Assembly (NCBI RefSeq): GCF_026210795.1
Contig: NC_089430.1
Coordinates: 2,046,001 to 2,110,000 of the forward strand
Direction of reading: 5' to 3'
Length of the DNA: 64,000 nt
Origin: Rhizophagus irregularis
Taxonomy: Eukaryota > Glomeromycota > Glomeromycetes > Glomerales > Glomeraceae
Part shown: positions 45,530 through 57,046 of the stretch, one piece after another
How positions within the stretch are numbered: the first letter of the stretch is position 1
Layout: each line of letters opens with the position of its first letter
Position numbers and translations under genes: made by a program
Notes under the pieces: generated by a model
Told to the model about the DNA's origin: nothing
The model's input: only the letters and a program-made list of their open reading frames with translations
Databases searched by the model: none

Positions 45530-46280
45530 CTAAATAAACGTGAATTAATCAATAAAAATTTTTCCGATCAAGAATTTTTTTTTTTTAAAATAAAATATTA
45601 AGAATAAATAATGATTTCATCGTAGAAGCATTAATTTAAAAAATTATATATAATAAATAATCAAGAAATTCTGGATGTTAACTTTATTATTAGTATATTT
45701 TAACCAATACGTTCTATCAATGAAAATTATTACAGTATCTGGTTTTGTAAAACTTTTTATTTTAAAAAATAATCTATTACGGTAACTTTTAAAATTGATT
45801 CGGTCAAAAGAAAAGAATTATAAGAAAATCAGTTAATAAAAAAAAAACCCTTTTAAGAATTTTTGTAATTCGGGATTAAAGAGTTAATTATTATTATTAT
45901 AGTTGTTATTATCTATTAATACTTTTATGATATTAGTTTTAATGTTATTACTGTACTTATTATAATAAATTATTTGAATTTCAATAATTACATGGTTTAA
46001 TGAATAAAAAAAAAAATATTTAGCAGACATTGTCTAATATTATGATACTGAAAATATTTAAGGTATATGAGAACTTAAAAAATTAAATCATAGCATAATT
46101 TATATAAGCAATATAAAAATTACATCTAACGCTAATTATTGTCAATATCAAAGAATACATGGTATTACAATAAAAACAGTTGATATAACAAATTTTGATG
46201 CTCGATATATAAATATCAATACTAGCTACTTATTGTGAAATTAGTTAACAATTTTAGTAAAATGGTCATTAAGGAACGAA
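45530..46280. other. Intergenic, no gene seen
   Basis: AT-rich spacer with ATTATTATT runs; nothing supported. Confidence 0.5.
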
Positions 46281-46404
46281 TTTATCGTCGTTTTCAAAAT
46301 AGTGTACGCAGTTTATTTGTGATTGTCCAGTTTTTGTTCGGTTTTCGGCTTTCTTTTTTTTATTCAAATTTAACTGCGTACATCATTTTGAAAACGGCGA
46401 TAAA
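46281..46404. mobile_element. CGCCGTTTTCAAAATG-family element
   Basis: Ends TTTATCGTCGTTTTCAAAAT and TTTATCGCCGTTTTCAAAAT (inverted), continuing inward through TACGCAGTT. About 124 bases. An open frame crossing it is incidental. A single end-like copy also occurs near 56013. Confidence 0.65.
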
Positions 46405-46652
46405 TCGCAAAATAATTGTTCCTGTATTTGGGATTCAGTCCCATTCCTACTTGATGAAATTAGTAATTAAGAACATGTTTACCCTATGTAAAAATCTACA
46501 AATTGACAATTTGACTAGGCTTCAAGATATTAAACCAGCAGAAATTAAATTTGGTTAAATGATAATTGATAAATATTATTGATACGGTCTAATTGAGTTT
46601 TCTGTATGAAAATTTTATTTTTTTTTTATTTATATATTACTGCGGATTTTAT

Positions 46653-49600
46653 CAGTGTTGTGAAGTGATATTAAATGACACAAATGACATTAGTGACATG
46701 TCACGTATCATTATGTCATTTCAGTGAGTAAATGACAATATTATGTCATTTGAAATTATGTCATGTGAGCTGTAATGCCGGCCAAAATTATTTAATATAA
46801 TAAATCTTTATTATAGCGTATTATTTAATAAAAGTAAAAATTACTTAATCACAAATTCACAATTTATTATTAAAACATATTAACTGGAGCTTCTAAAGTC
46901 TCATTAAACAAATCAAGTAACTTCCATTTAGCCAATGGATTATCTGCTGGATGAATACTTTGTCCACCTATTTCAAATTCATATGTTTCTTCGCCTATAA
47001 CTTCTGTATTATTTATATTAATTTCTGCATTAACCATTTTAATCCAATCTTCAATTATTTTAGTCCATTGTTCAGAATTAATATTATCACTATTATTAGT
47101 TTTTTCAAAGGTATCATTAACATTACATTCATCAATAACAGAAGTTTCTTCTAGTTCTTCAGTATCACTATCGTTAAAAGCATTAAATGTGAACTCATTA
47201 TCATTTGTGTCTTCTTCATCTGATTGGTATTCTTGGATTGGTTCAGCAATATGTAATCGTTTATATTGTCGTTCAGAAATTTCTATATCATCACGTTTTC
47301 TTTTACATAATATATCACTTCGCAATTGAGCCATAGCCAAAACTTTCTTATGCTACAAAATTAAAAATGTATAATCTTTTGTTAATGTGATTTTGCATAA
47401 TATAAATTTTGGTAAAATACACTTACATGTAATTTATTTCGGCGGGTTGAATGTAAAAAACCCATATTTGACCAAAGACGTTCCACTGAAGCTGCATTAA
47501 CGCAGATCCCAAAAAGATGTAAAGCTAATTTTGAGAGTTCAGGTGCCAATCCTTTGGCAGATTCCCAGAAATCAATAATATTTTCTTCAAACTGATTATA
47601 AGTTTCAGAATTAAAAGGAAAAAGCTCACGTTGATATGATAAATAATCACGAAGGATTCTTTTTGGTGTTTCATTAAACCATGCTTGATAGTAATATATA
47701 AGCCATTGTCCAAAATGTGTATAAGAAATATTTTTAGCAGAAGAATTAAATTTTGAAACTCGATATTTTGGATGAAGAACAATTGAAAGTAATAGTAATG
47801 GCTGTTCCCACTGTGCCCAGCGTGATTCTAATCTTGCTATCATGCAATTACCAAATTCTACGTTTTTGTGAGAAGAAAATATTTTAATTATCCAACCAAA
47901 GCAGTGTGCAATTTCATATAGGCGCGCAATATCCTTTTGTAATTTATTTAATGCGCTGCATATTGGTAATAATAAATTTTGAAGTTCAAATAGTTGGATC
48001 CAAAATTCTGGATCATTAATAATTTCAATTATGTCTGAAGGGAGACATTTGTTTTCATTATTTGAATTAGTTCTATAACGTTGACGAGATACTCCAGCTC
48101 GAGAAGTACTTGGAGTTCCAATACGTTCAGGAGAGCATTTTGTTATTAAAGTCTAAAAAAATTAATAAAACAGGTATAAAAATTTTATTTATTGATTTAT
48201 TGAGCAACTTGCCAAAATTATAATTCTCACCTTTAATGCTGCTTCTGTTTTTAAAATACTGTGAAAACAAAAGTAGTAACTATTCCAGCGTGTTTCCCCT
48301 GGAGTTATCAATGCTATTGTTTGACCATAGCATGAAGTTTGTTCATTTCTTAACAATCCAGTGAAATAAGGAGAGGAGTGAAAATAACTAACAATACGAA
48401 CTGCATTTTTTGATACTTGCTTGTATTGAAGTGATTCTTTAAAAATATCTCCTACAACCAAATTCATCTGATGGGCCATACAAGGTAAAAATACCTTACT
48501 TGGATATTCTACTCTTAATTGACGTCTAAAAAAGCAAAAAATTAAGATTTTATTAATAATATTCTATACCATAAAATATATAATATAAAATTGTACTCAC
48601 CTTGCTGCAGCATATTCTCCAGCTGAATCAGAAACAAAACAATTGATTTTTATTTGTTTCAATTCGGCATTATTCATCAAATTTTTAATTAACATTTTAA
48701 CATCTTCAGTTTTAGATCGTTGATCACTAATATCCTTAGCTCCCCAAATTAGTGTTTTACCAGATGAAGTAATAAGTACAACCCCAAAAAGATGTTCTTG
48801 TTTAACATTTGTCCAGCCGTCAAAAGCTGCAGTAACACCAATTGCATCACCTTTTGCCTGCTCTACAATTGATATAGATAGTTGGTTTGCAGATTTAGAA
48901 AGAATACGATTACTGATGGCATGACGTCCTGGAAGTTTCAATGCTGGAGCAATAAATCTAAAAACTTCTTGTGTTTCTTTATTTTCCAGAAATGTAAATG
49001 ATAAACCATTTGATACCATCATTAGTAATACCAGATTTTCAAAATGAGGAATGTCTTTCTTAGAAAATGGCCGGGATACATATCCTGATAAGGTTGATTG
49101 TTTAATAATTGAATTAGATGGTGCAGCAGTTGTAGATTTATCAGTTTCCATCTCACTTTCATTTATTATTGCTTGTGTTTTATTTTTTTTCTCATCTTCA
49201 GGTACTTTACGTGATAAAATTTCTTCTCTTTCACTCTCATGATATTCATGAGCAAAATTTTCACATTTTTTCAGATGATTACGGCATAATAATGCTTTAT
49301 TAGATACGAAACATTCAGGTTTAGAAATAGCAATAGGTAAAGTATGTTTTCTTATACAAGAAAAACACACTGCTTTTTTATTTGCTTTAGGATTATCTGG
49401 TGTACATAAATAAAAAAATTCACGAAAATTATGCTTTTCTTTCATTTTAATTTTATACAAACTCGTATATATTGAAATAAGAAATTTGTTATGAAAAATA
49501 ATGACGAAACGCGAGAATCACAAAAAAGATCGATAAATCTTAGATTTAACAAACAAATAATAATAAATTGTTAAATTTCCAGATTAAATAAATATCACAC

Positions 49601-49871
49601 ACTTGTCATTCCATTTTTGGATATCATCAATTTTAAGTTATGCTTTTTGGAGTTTCGATCAACAAGTTATTATGAAATGTGCCACTAAATAGATTAATCA
49701 TCATAATGACAATCATAAATGATATTGTCACTTAGAAATGACATATGTCATTTTGTCATTTGTCATTTGCAAATGACATTTTTTTTAAATGACATAATTT
49801 CTTATATCATTTCAATGTCATTTAAGGTCATTTGAAATTTGGTCAAATGACAATGTCATTTAACATCACTG
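46653..49871 (-). mobile_element. Complete autonomous hAT transposon
   Basis: 3,219 bases flanked by the exact 8-bp target duplication GATTTTAT (46645-46652 and 49872-49879). Ends start CAGTGTTGTG on the left and CAGTGATGTT on the inverted right, both continuing to TTAAATGACA. Subterminal zones of about 100-200 bases are packed with AAATGACAT/ATGTCATTT words, presumably transposase-binding sites. Inside is one intact four-exon transposase gene on the minus strand. The exact duplication and undamaged gene suggest a fairly recent insertion. Confidence 0.92.
46870..49445 (-). CDS. hAT transposase (intact, four exons)
   Basis: Exons 49445-48601, 48525-48231, 48152-47427 and 47352-46870 total 783 codons with no stop, predicting 782 residues. 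The ATG at 49445 starts MKEKHNFREFFYL. A BED-like zinc finger is suggested by CFSC and, later, RNHLKKCENF. The RNase-H-like core gives AAFDGWTN (first Asp, about residue 210) and FVSDSAGEYAAARR (second Asp, about 272), then CMAHQMNLVVGD and TRWNSYYF. The hATC dimerisation block reads LHLFGICVNAASVERLWSNM near residue 600, with SVERLWS the conserved acidic segment. A Glu/Asp-rich tail follows and ends PVNMF. The protein should bind the element's ends, excise it and reinsert it in nuclear DNA. All three introns are GT..AG and 74-78 bases. Confidence 0.9.
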
Positions 49872-49879
49872 GATTTTAT

Positions 49880-50376
49880 TGATATTTTTTATAATCGAGC
49901 GTTGTTTACGCAATCCACTCTATCACGTGTCTATTAAAATACGTTATTTTCTTCACTACATTATTTATTTTTCTTTTTAGGATAATTTAAGATAGGATTG
50001 TTTGGAACAATAGATAGGTTTCATTTTTTTTGCTTTTTTTTACGCTTTTCTTTTTTTTATGATGATCTTTTTTTTGTGATTCTTTCCATCATTATCATGG
50101 GTTTTCATGATCGGGATTCATTTTATTATTATTTTATATGTTCTTATTAAAAAATTCAATGATGAATAAAATTCGAAAATTATAAATATTCTCAATCTAT
50201 AAGAAAAATGATTTTTTTTAAACATAAATTTATCATTAAAATTGACCAATCAAATTTCAAGGTATATCACGTTAACGGTTTATATCAAACCCGTAATAAA
50301 TTTTATTTATTTTTTTTTTAGAAAAAAAAAAGGAATGAATTACAAATATTTGTAAAAAGAAAAATAATTTTAAAAA
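49880..50376. other. Intergenic, no gene seen
   Basis: T-rich spacer between the hAT element and the 3' end of the acyltransferase gene. Confidence 0.5.
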
Positions 50377-51771
50377 TTACATATAATCTTTAAGAAAATG
50401 TTTTGAAATAGTTGAAATATCAGAAAAATTAATATTTCTTATTGAAGGTTCAACAAGTGCAGGAAGTAATATCAAATTAATAATTAATAATAAAAACCAT
50501 TTTAAAAATTTTTCAATAATCATATCCTTATTTTTACTATTAAATATAGCTTCCCATAAGATAAATATTACACCATGAGCCATAAAGAAAAAGAATTGTT
50601 CACCTGTCCAAATATTAAAATTTGCAATTATAATATATTCATGTAATAAAGCACTAACACCAAAAGCACCTAATACACCCATAATATTTGAAATTTTCCT
50701 TGAAAATATTGGTATAAATAAATTTTTAACAGGTAAATAACCTAATTCTTTAAAACTTTCATTAAGCAATAATTGCCAACGAGTAGACCAAAAATCACGA
50801 GGACTTGATGAAATAAATGGTACACTAAATAAATGTTTAGTGTTAAATAGGAATGTAATAAGCCATTCTTTTATAGAAACATAAACAGAAGGAGTAAGGA
50901 TACCATATTGAATTAAAATAGATTTGCGATCATTTTTCTCTGATGTGAAATGAAAGATGAAACGAAGGACGATCGCAGCAATGATAGTAATAATATCATA
51001 ATTTAATGAAAGCCATAAATATATTACTCCAAGGAAATTCAAATATAATCTTAATGAAGAAATTGTAAAAGGAGGAATTCCACTAGTAAAAAATTCTATT
51101 AAACGAATTTGATAAGCTTTTTTTGGAATTTCTGTTTTGTAATTGGCTGAAATTAAAAGTGTAAAAATACAAAATTCAAAAATTAAGTATTTTGCAATGA
51201 AAATTAATGAACGATTGATTAATTTTTTGTTAATTTGTGAAGTTGTGGGTGATTTAATAATCAAGGGATTTTCTTTTTCATTTGAATTTTTTGATACGGG
51301 AGGAATTATATAAGAATTAAAACGCCAATTGAATAATGTTGAGATGTATGATTTAAATTCTTTCTTTTGATCCAAATTTTTTTGATCTAAATACAGTCTA
51401 TTAAATTTTAAGAATAATAACATTTTTACACCCAAAAACATAGTAATAGCTACAAAATTATTTTGAAGTGAAGTAGGATAACCTTTTTCACGGTAACTTA
51501 TTGGAATTGAAATAACTAAAAGTGCTAAGGATAATAATGTGTAAAAACGTTTCCTTGTTTGAATTGGTTCGAATGTAAGCGATATAAATAATAATATTGG
51601 GGTAAAAAATACTGAAGAATAAACTGAATTAGGTAATTTTGGTGGAAATTCTTTCCATGTTGATAAAGGTGAATTAATGATGAAATTTAATGTATGAGCG
51701 ATTGTTATTGACAATGGTATATAGATCAGATTTGATTTTGTAAAAATTTTTGATTGAGAATCTAATGACAT
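50377..51771 (-). CDS. MBOAT / wax-synthase-like acyltransferase
   Basis: One uninterrupted 464-residue frame with an ATG start, rich in hydrophobic spans (about eight to ten, for example LLSLALLVISIPI and VIYLWLSLN). Near residue 327 it reads FWSTRWQLLLNESF, and near 374 ALLHEYI. The F-W-x-x-R-W block followed by a membrane His is the hallmark of the wax-synthase-like MBOAT group; the His is the presumed catalytic residue. Family members move acyl groups from acyl-CoA to alcohols or other lipid acceptors in the endoplasmic reticulum. Substrate is not deducible. Lack of introns is unusual among its neighbours. A TATATATAG box lies about 240 bases upstream. Confidence 0.87.
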   Translation of the reverse strand: MSLDSQSKIFTKSNLIYIPLSITIAHTLNFIINSPLSTWKEFPPKLPNSVYSSVFFTPILLFISLTFEPIQTRKRFYTLLSLALLVISIPISYREKGYPTSLQNNFVAITMFLGVKMLLFLKFNRLYLDQKNLDQKKEFKSYISTLFNWRFNSYIIPPVSKNSNEKENPLIIKSPTTSQINKKLINRSLIFIAKYLIFEFCIFTLLISANYKTEIPKKAYQIRLIEFFTSGIPPFTISSLRLYLNFLGVIYLWLSLNYDIITIIAAIVLRFIFHFTSEKNDRKSILIQYGILTPSVYVSIKEWLITFLFNTKHLFSVPFISSSPRDFWSTRWQLLLNESFKELGYLPVKNLFIPIFSRKISNIMGVLGAFGVSALLHEYIIIANFNIWTGEQFFFFMAHGVIFILWEAIFNSKNKDMIIEKFLKWFLLLIINLILLPALVEPSIRNINFSDISTISKHFLKDYM

Positions 51772-52005
51772 TTTAGTAATTTTATTGATGCTATTTGCTA
51801 TTTGTCTATTTTTATATATTGAAAAAAATTACTAATGATTATAATGATTATGCTTTCTAAGTTATGTTTGTATGTGAAGAAAATGCAAAAAAATGCAAAG
51901 TAATTATAATGTATGATGAAAAATATATGAGATTTTATATGTGAATCTATTTATCTATTTTAATGAATTGCTTGTTGGAAAAAACCTCTTTGAATTCCAT
52001 CGCTC

Positions 52006-52015
52006 TATATATACT
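52006..52015 (-). promoter_or_regulatory. Possible TATA box of the acyltransferase gene
   Basis: On the minus strand AGTATATATAGAGCG lies about 240 bases before the ATG at 51771. Consensus match only; no start site can be located from sequence. Confidence 0.3.
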
Positions 52016-54806
52016 TTTTTTTTCTTATTTTTCGGAGTATTAAAATGCTATTTATAGAACAATGAAAATCATTATTATAATGATGGTATTACGATAGACA
52101 AGAAAGTTTACTAAAAAAGGGGAAAAGGTAAAAATAGAATATTGTATGACAAATATAAGGCTTAGATTTACATTGGCGTTCCGCAGAAATTTCTTGGTGT
52201 AAATAAATTTCTTCGATAGAGCATTATATAATCATACTCATTCACAAATAACGAAATAACGTAGAATCAAAGAATGAAAAAAAATTTCTATTATGCGGAG
52301 AGTTTACTACGAAACGAATTTTCAATACAATAAGACGTCACATAAATTTGTACTTCGGTTTTTTAAATTTTGAATTTTTGGATTTTCGATATTTTATTTT
52401 AAAATAAGAAATAGAAGTGATACTAGTTTTCGTTTAGTTAATTTTTTACGACAAAACTTAATTTTTTTAATAGTAATAATAAAACAAATTTATAAAGGGA
52501 AATTTGATTCTTCTTATCCCGGAGTCAATTATTTTATAAATTCCTTTTAGAGAATCTATTCAACTTAATTAGATATCAAGACAAAGAACATACAGCAGCT
52601 ATGTTTTATATAATTGATTTCTTTTTCTTTTTAGTTTATTATAATTATTATTAGTTTATAATTATAAATAAATAATTAGTTTTTAATTTTTAAAATAAAA
52701 AAAAAGGCGATTTTTTGATTTTATATATGTAAATATATAAAAGGCAATTTGATATTCGATATAGTTTTCCTTTTTAGATTAGAAAGAATTTTTTGAATTT
52801 TTTTTTATAATGATATGTATATAAAAGGAATTTGATTTCTTATTATTCGATTTTTTAGTTTGAAGTTTGCTACGTCAATTTTTATTCCAAATAAATAAAA
52901 TTTGGTTTTTTTTTTACTTTTTCAAAATTTAAAAAAAATTGATTTTTTTTCAAAAAAAAAAAAATAAAATATAAATAAAATAAAATAAAAAATTTTTGAA
53001 ATTTTTTTTTATATTTACATATTTTTCTTTTTTGATAGTTTTAATTTTAATGTAATATTAAATGTAAATGTAATAACTAGCAGAAATCTTAATTATTATG
53101 TAATTGATTTAATTAATTAAAAAATTTTTTAATAATGAATAAATTTATTAATACTGTAATAATATTAAAATAACGAATTAAACTTAATTTATTTCAATAT
53201 AAAAACATTTAAATAATTATCAAATACTATCGGATTATTTTATAGTATAGAAATTCTAGCGTTTCTTACGTTTCTTAGTAACAAATTTTTCATACTTATT
53301 AATTAAATATACTATTTATTTGATTAATTTGATTATTTTAATTTAAAAAATAAAAAATAAAATAATTTAAAAAAATAAAAAGAATTAATTATAGCCAATC
53401 AAAAATAGATAAGTTTTTCGTTAAGTATTAGATCGTCATGTAGTACGATCATTTTGACGTCTCACTCGTCTCAGTCGTCTCACGTTGACAATTTTTTTTT
53501 TAAATAAATATATCATTTTACTTAATATTCATATTTAAAAAATGTTAACCTAATTAAAGTTTGTTTTTCCGAAATCTAATTATTATACAAAATTTTGTAT
53601 CGAAATGAATAATCAATAAATAGTTCCAAGGAAACTTGTATAATAAAAAATTGTAACTTATTTACCAAATACATTAAAAGATGAGTTAGTAGTTTCCATT
53701 TTTATTATCAATTAAGTGAAGTGAATTTATCCTCACGAAAAGAGTTAGATCAAAAAGTGGAAAATGATTTCCATTTTCATTTTTGAATTTTTTCAAGAAA
53801 ACTTCATTCTTACGAAAAAAGAAAAAAAAAACAATTTAGATCAAAAATGGAAGGTAATTTCCATTTCTAATGAAAAAAAGTGGGTTTACATATTAAATCA
53901 GAAAAAAGGACACTCTTCTTTTGACATAGCATAATGTTTAATAATATTTCATACTTGTAATCAAACTATTTAGCATTAATTATATTACAAATAAAATACA
54001 TGATCTATTATAGCGAAAGTAAGTAAAATGTAGTATCTTAATAGTTTATTTTATTAAATAATAATATTAAAAGTGCATAAAAATAACTTTATAACATTTT
54101 CTTGCTAAATAAAAATTTATTCTAGGGTAGCGTGAATTTAGTTAATATAAATTTGTATAACTATACTTTCACAGGTAAAATAGCTTTTTTTTAATCAATA
54201 TTTTTTTTATTTTTATTTTAACATATAGACTGCAACGGGAGTGCTACAAATTTTGTAGTTGAACGCTTTACAAAAATTTTTTTAATCAATAAATAATATT
54301 ACCGAAAATAATCGTCCGAATCATGTGCGCAGATCATGTGTAACCTGGCAACAAATCCGGCTTTGTGATGTTGGAAATGGTTGGAAATCACGTGATACTA
54401 TTTTTACAGACGTAATAAGATTTTTAGCACAAAAAATCCTTGCGTGTTTTTGCCAACATCTTACATGATCAATATCAATTTCAACCATTTTGAAAATATA
54501 TATCATATATTCAACGAATAATCCTGATTACGGTTCTATAGTTTAGGGAATAAAATAATTGTTTTAGTTTCGACAGTTATACTAACTTACTACCTTAGAA
54601 TTATTATGATACTAACAATTTATTTGTCTGATTTGAAATTTTACAATGAATTTTTTAGACACTTGGAAAAATATACAAATAAACGGCTGATATTCAAATT
54701 ATGATTCAGTCCAGTTATATATTTTAATAGGAATTTTTATACATACTTAACAGAATAAAGCATAATATGGTACCATCTGTCTTATTTGAAAAGCTCATTT
54801 CAATTA
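52016..54806. other. Long AT-rich intergenic region
   Basis: Nearly 2.8 kb with no recognised gene. Contains homopolymer-rich stretches (52650-53010) and, around 54320-54500, a somewhat GC-richer patch whose minus-strand frame (GHC-poor, Cys/Arg-rich) is short and unassigned. Confidence 0.5.
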
Positions 54807-55490
54807 CTATGTAGACATATTATTAATAGGTTGTGATTTGATAATATCTAAAATTGGTGTAATAATTTCTTTATTTGTTTGGAGTATCCATAATTTAAAC
54901 TTAACAATTCCATTACAGACTTTAGACAATATGCTTAAAAATTTAATAGTATTCTGCCATCTTATATCATACATTATTTCCACTTCTAAATATTTTAGAT
55001 TTGCAATTCCTGAACTATAAGTCGTAACATTGGAAATATCTGGTAGGTTATAGCTTTCATGATCCAGGAAAATGACAAATTCTTTCATGTTTGATCTTGC
55101 TCTCATAAGCATATGATATATAACATCAATCAACTTTTGAATTATAAAGTATTGATCAACCATAGGAGGAAGCCAACTTAGTATTCTTATTACACAATAA
55201 CAATGATCAAATTTTCTTACAAATGTTTCATATTCAAATAGAGGAGTCTGATGATTAATATTTATTCCGTAAGGGATTAATGAAGAAATTTCATCTTCAT
55301 TAAGACACTTTAGTAAAGTATTTATTAACAACCCATTAGTACATGAATTTCCAAAAGGATTTCTCCAAATTATAGGAATAGAAAGTTTACAAAAATATCT
55401 ATTTACAAATAGACATTTATGTAAAGTACTTCTATTAAGAAAGGAGAGTATATTATTAAAATTCTCTTCAGGTAATGGAGATAAAGGCAT
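54807..55490 (-). CDS. Short F-box protein
   Basis: 227 residues with an ATG start. The N-terminus, MPLSPLPEENFNNILSFL followed by HKCLFVNRYFCKLSIPIIWR and NPF, matches the F-box pattern (L-P-x-E ... L-x-x-x-L-x-V-N-R-x-W ... P-x-L-W) that docks on Skp1 in SCF ubiquitin ligases. The rest (about 60-227) is the start of a leucine-rich-type region, for example LKYLEVEIMYDIRWQ and ILDIIKSQPIN. Fungal relatives I know in this clade are about twice as long with more leucine-rich repeats, so the gene appears truncated after IKSQ. No further frame continues downstream. Confidence 0.78.
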   Translation of the reverse strand: MPLSPLPEENFNNILSFLNRSTLHKCLFVNRYFCKLSIPIIWRNPFGNSCTNGLLINTLLKCLNEDEISSLIPYGININHQTPLFEYETFVRKFDHCYCVIRILSWLPPMVDQYFIIQKLIDVIYHMLMRARSNMKEFVIFLDHESYNLPDISNVTTYSSGIANLKYLEVEIMYDIRWQNTIKFLSILSKVCNGIVKFKLWILQTNKEIITPILDIIKSQPINNMST

Positions 55491-56897
55491 CTTAAGAAAA
55501 AGAAGAAAAGTAACAGAATTTTTAGAAGTAAAGAATTGTAAAAAAAAAAATTTGGAAAGAGTTATTTGAACTTAAAATATTTGGAAAATTACCCCTACTT
55601 TATACTATTTTAAGGCAACACCAGAGTTTATTCTTTTATCAAGAAAGGTATTTTTTTTTTTGATATTATCAATAGAGTATTCAGATGACTTTTAAAAAAT
55701 AACATACTCAAAATAACTAGATGAGTTTTATTATGATCAAATATCATATCTAATAATCATATATAAACTGGAAACTGTATAGTACATAAACAAGTATGTG
55801 AAAATAACATGTGGCTTATTGATTGATACGGACGTTAGCGTTCGCTAACCGAGGAAGATTTCTTCGTTATTGATGGTATGTTATTTTACTTTACTTTTCG
55901 TTTTTTTTCCTCCTCCTATTTTCTTTTTTCCCGTTTTATTATTTTATTTTGTTACAATTGTATTTTATTTTCTCTATAACATTAATATTTTGATAATTTT
56001 TATAAATAATTGATCGCCGTTTTCAAAATGGTGCGACCTTTAATCATGTGGTGTCGTAATAAAAATTCTCAAATTTTTCGAATTTTTGCGAACTTTCTTA
56101 AAAAACACTGCGAATTTCTTTACAGTTACAAAATATAAGTCCTCGATTTACTAAAGTCTAAGTTTTGTAAGTGTAAAGCAGTTTTATTCCTTCGAATTTA
56201 TCTCTTACTAAACGAATTTCCACAAATTTTCACGATCTCTTTCGAACTCTTTGTAAGGTTCATAGTTAATTCCTTTACAACAAGAAAATGTAAGTACTCT
56301 AGTTTCCTTTAGTTTAAAGTTTTATGAGCTGAAGTTTTAAGTCTTTAACTTTTAAAATAAATACTTTATTTTTATTCCAATTAAGTGTGATGTTTTAATA
56401 TTTTATTAAAATTTAATCAATAAGATAAATAAACTAATTTTAACATCTTGTAAGTATCTAGATTTTAATTTTTAAATAGAAGAAATGTAGTAGTTATTTG
56501 CTTTTATATTTTTAAAGAATTTTTCGTTCTTTGTCACGTGATCAAAATTAAATTATGATTGGTCAAAGATGTTTAATGTTGCGCGAATTTGAAATTCGAA
56601 TTGCTATTTTGAAGATTGCAACGGCGATTGTACTTTTTTTTGGGGGGCCAAAATAATCATCATAAGTCATATAAGCAACCAAATTAAATACTAATTTCCG
56701 ACTAAATCCCGTGAGTATGATACATTTATGGAAATAACATGGAATAAAAAAACGGAATAAAGTTCTTATAGAAAACATAATAAATAACTTTTATTATTTA
56801 ATTTATCAAGAATATAAATTTTTACTAATTATTTGATTTTAAACATTAAAATTTTTATTTTAAAAAAAAAAATGTAATTAAACATAATTTTTATTGA
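55491..56897. other. Intergenic region
   Basis: No gene. A lone CGCCGTTTTCAAAATGGTG at about 56015 is one end of the family at 46281. A patch at about 56690-56770 has CCGTGAGTATGATACATTTA, like the CCCTRTAAAAAAT family interior. From about 56822 on, ACTAATTATTTGATTTTAAA recurs near 60091. Confidence 0.45.
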
Positions 56898-57046
56898 TTT
56901 AATCAATCAAAAATAAGAAAACGCATTAAAATTAATTCCAGTTATTCAAGGACTTTTTTCACCATCTCAAAAAACAATAATGAGGAACTAGTAAGAGATG
57001 GAAAATAATTTTCATATTAAACATGTATTCTATATTATATATTGAT
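56898..57046. repeat. Duplicated 150-bp segment, copy 1
   Basis: From AATCAATCAAAAATAAG to ATATTATATATTGATA this is almost identical to 63051-63202. It covers the stop codon and 3' flank of the nucleotidyltransferase-like gene. Confidence 0.8.

Noticed and set aside
46235-46558. Plus-strand 107-codon frame
   Set aside because: Crosses an inverted-repeat element and has no ATG near its start that makes sense; no domain.
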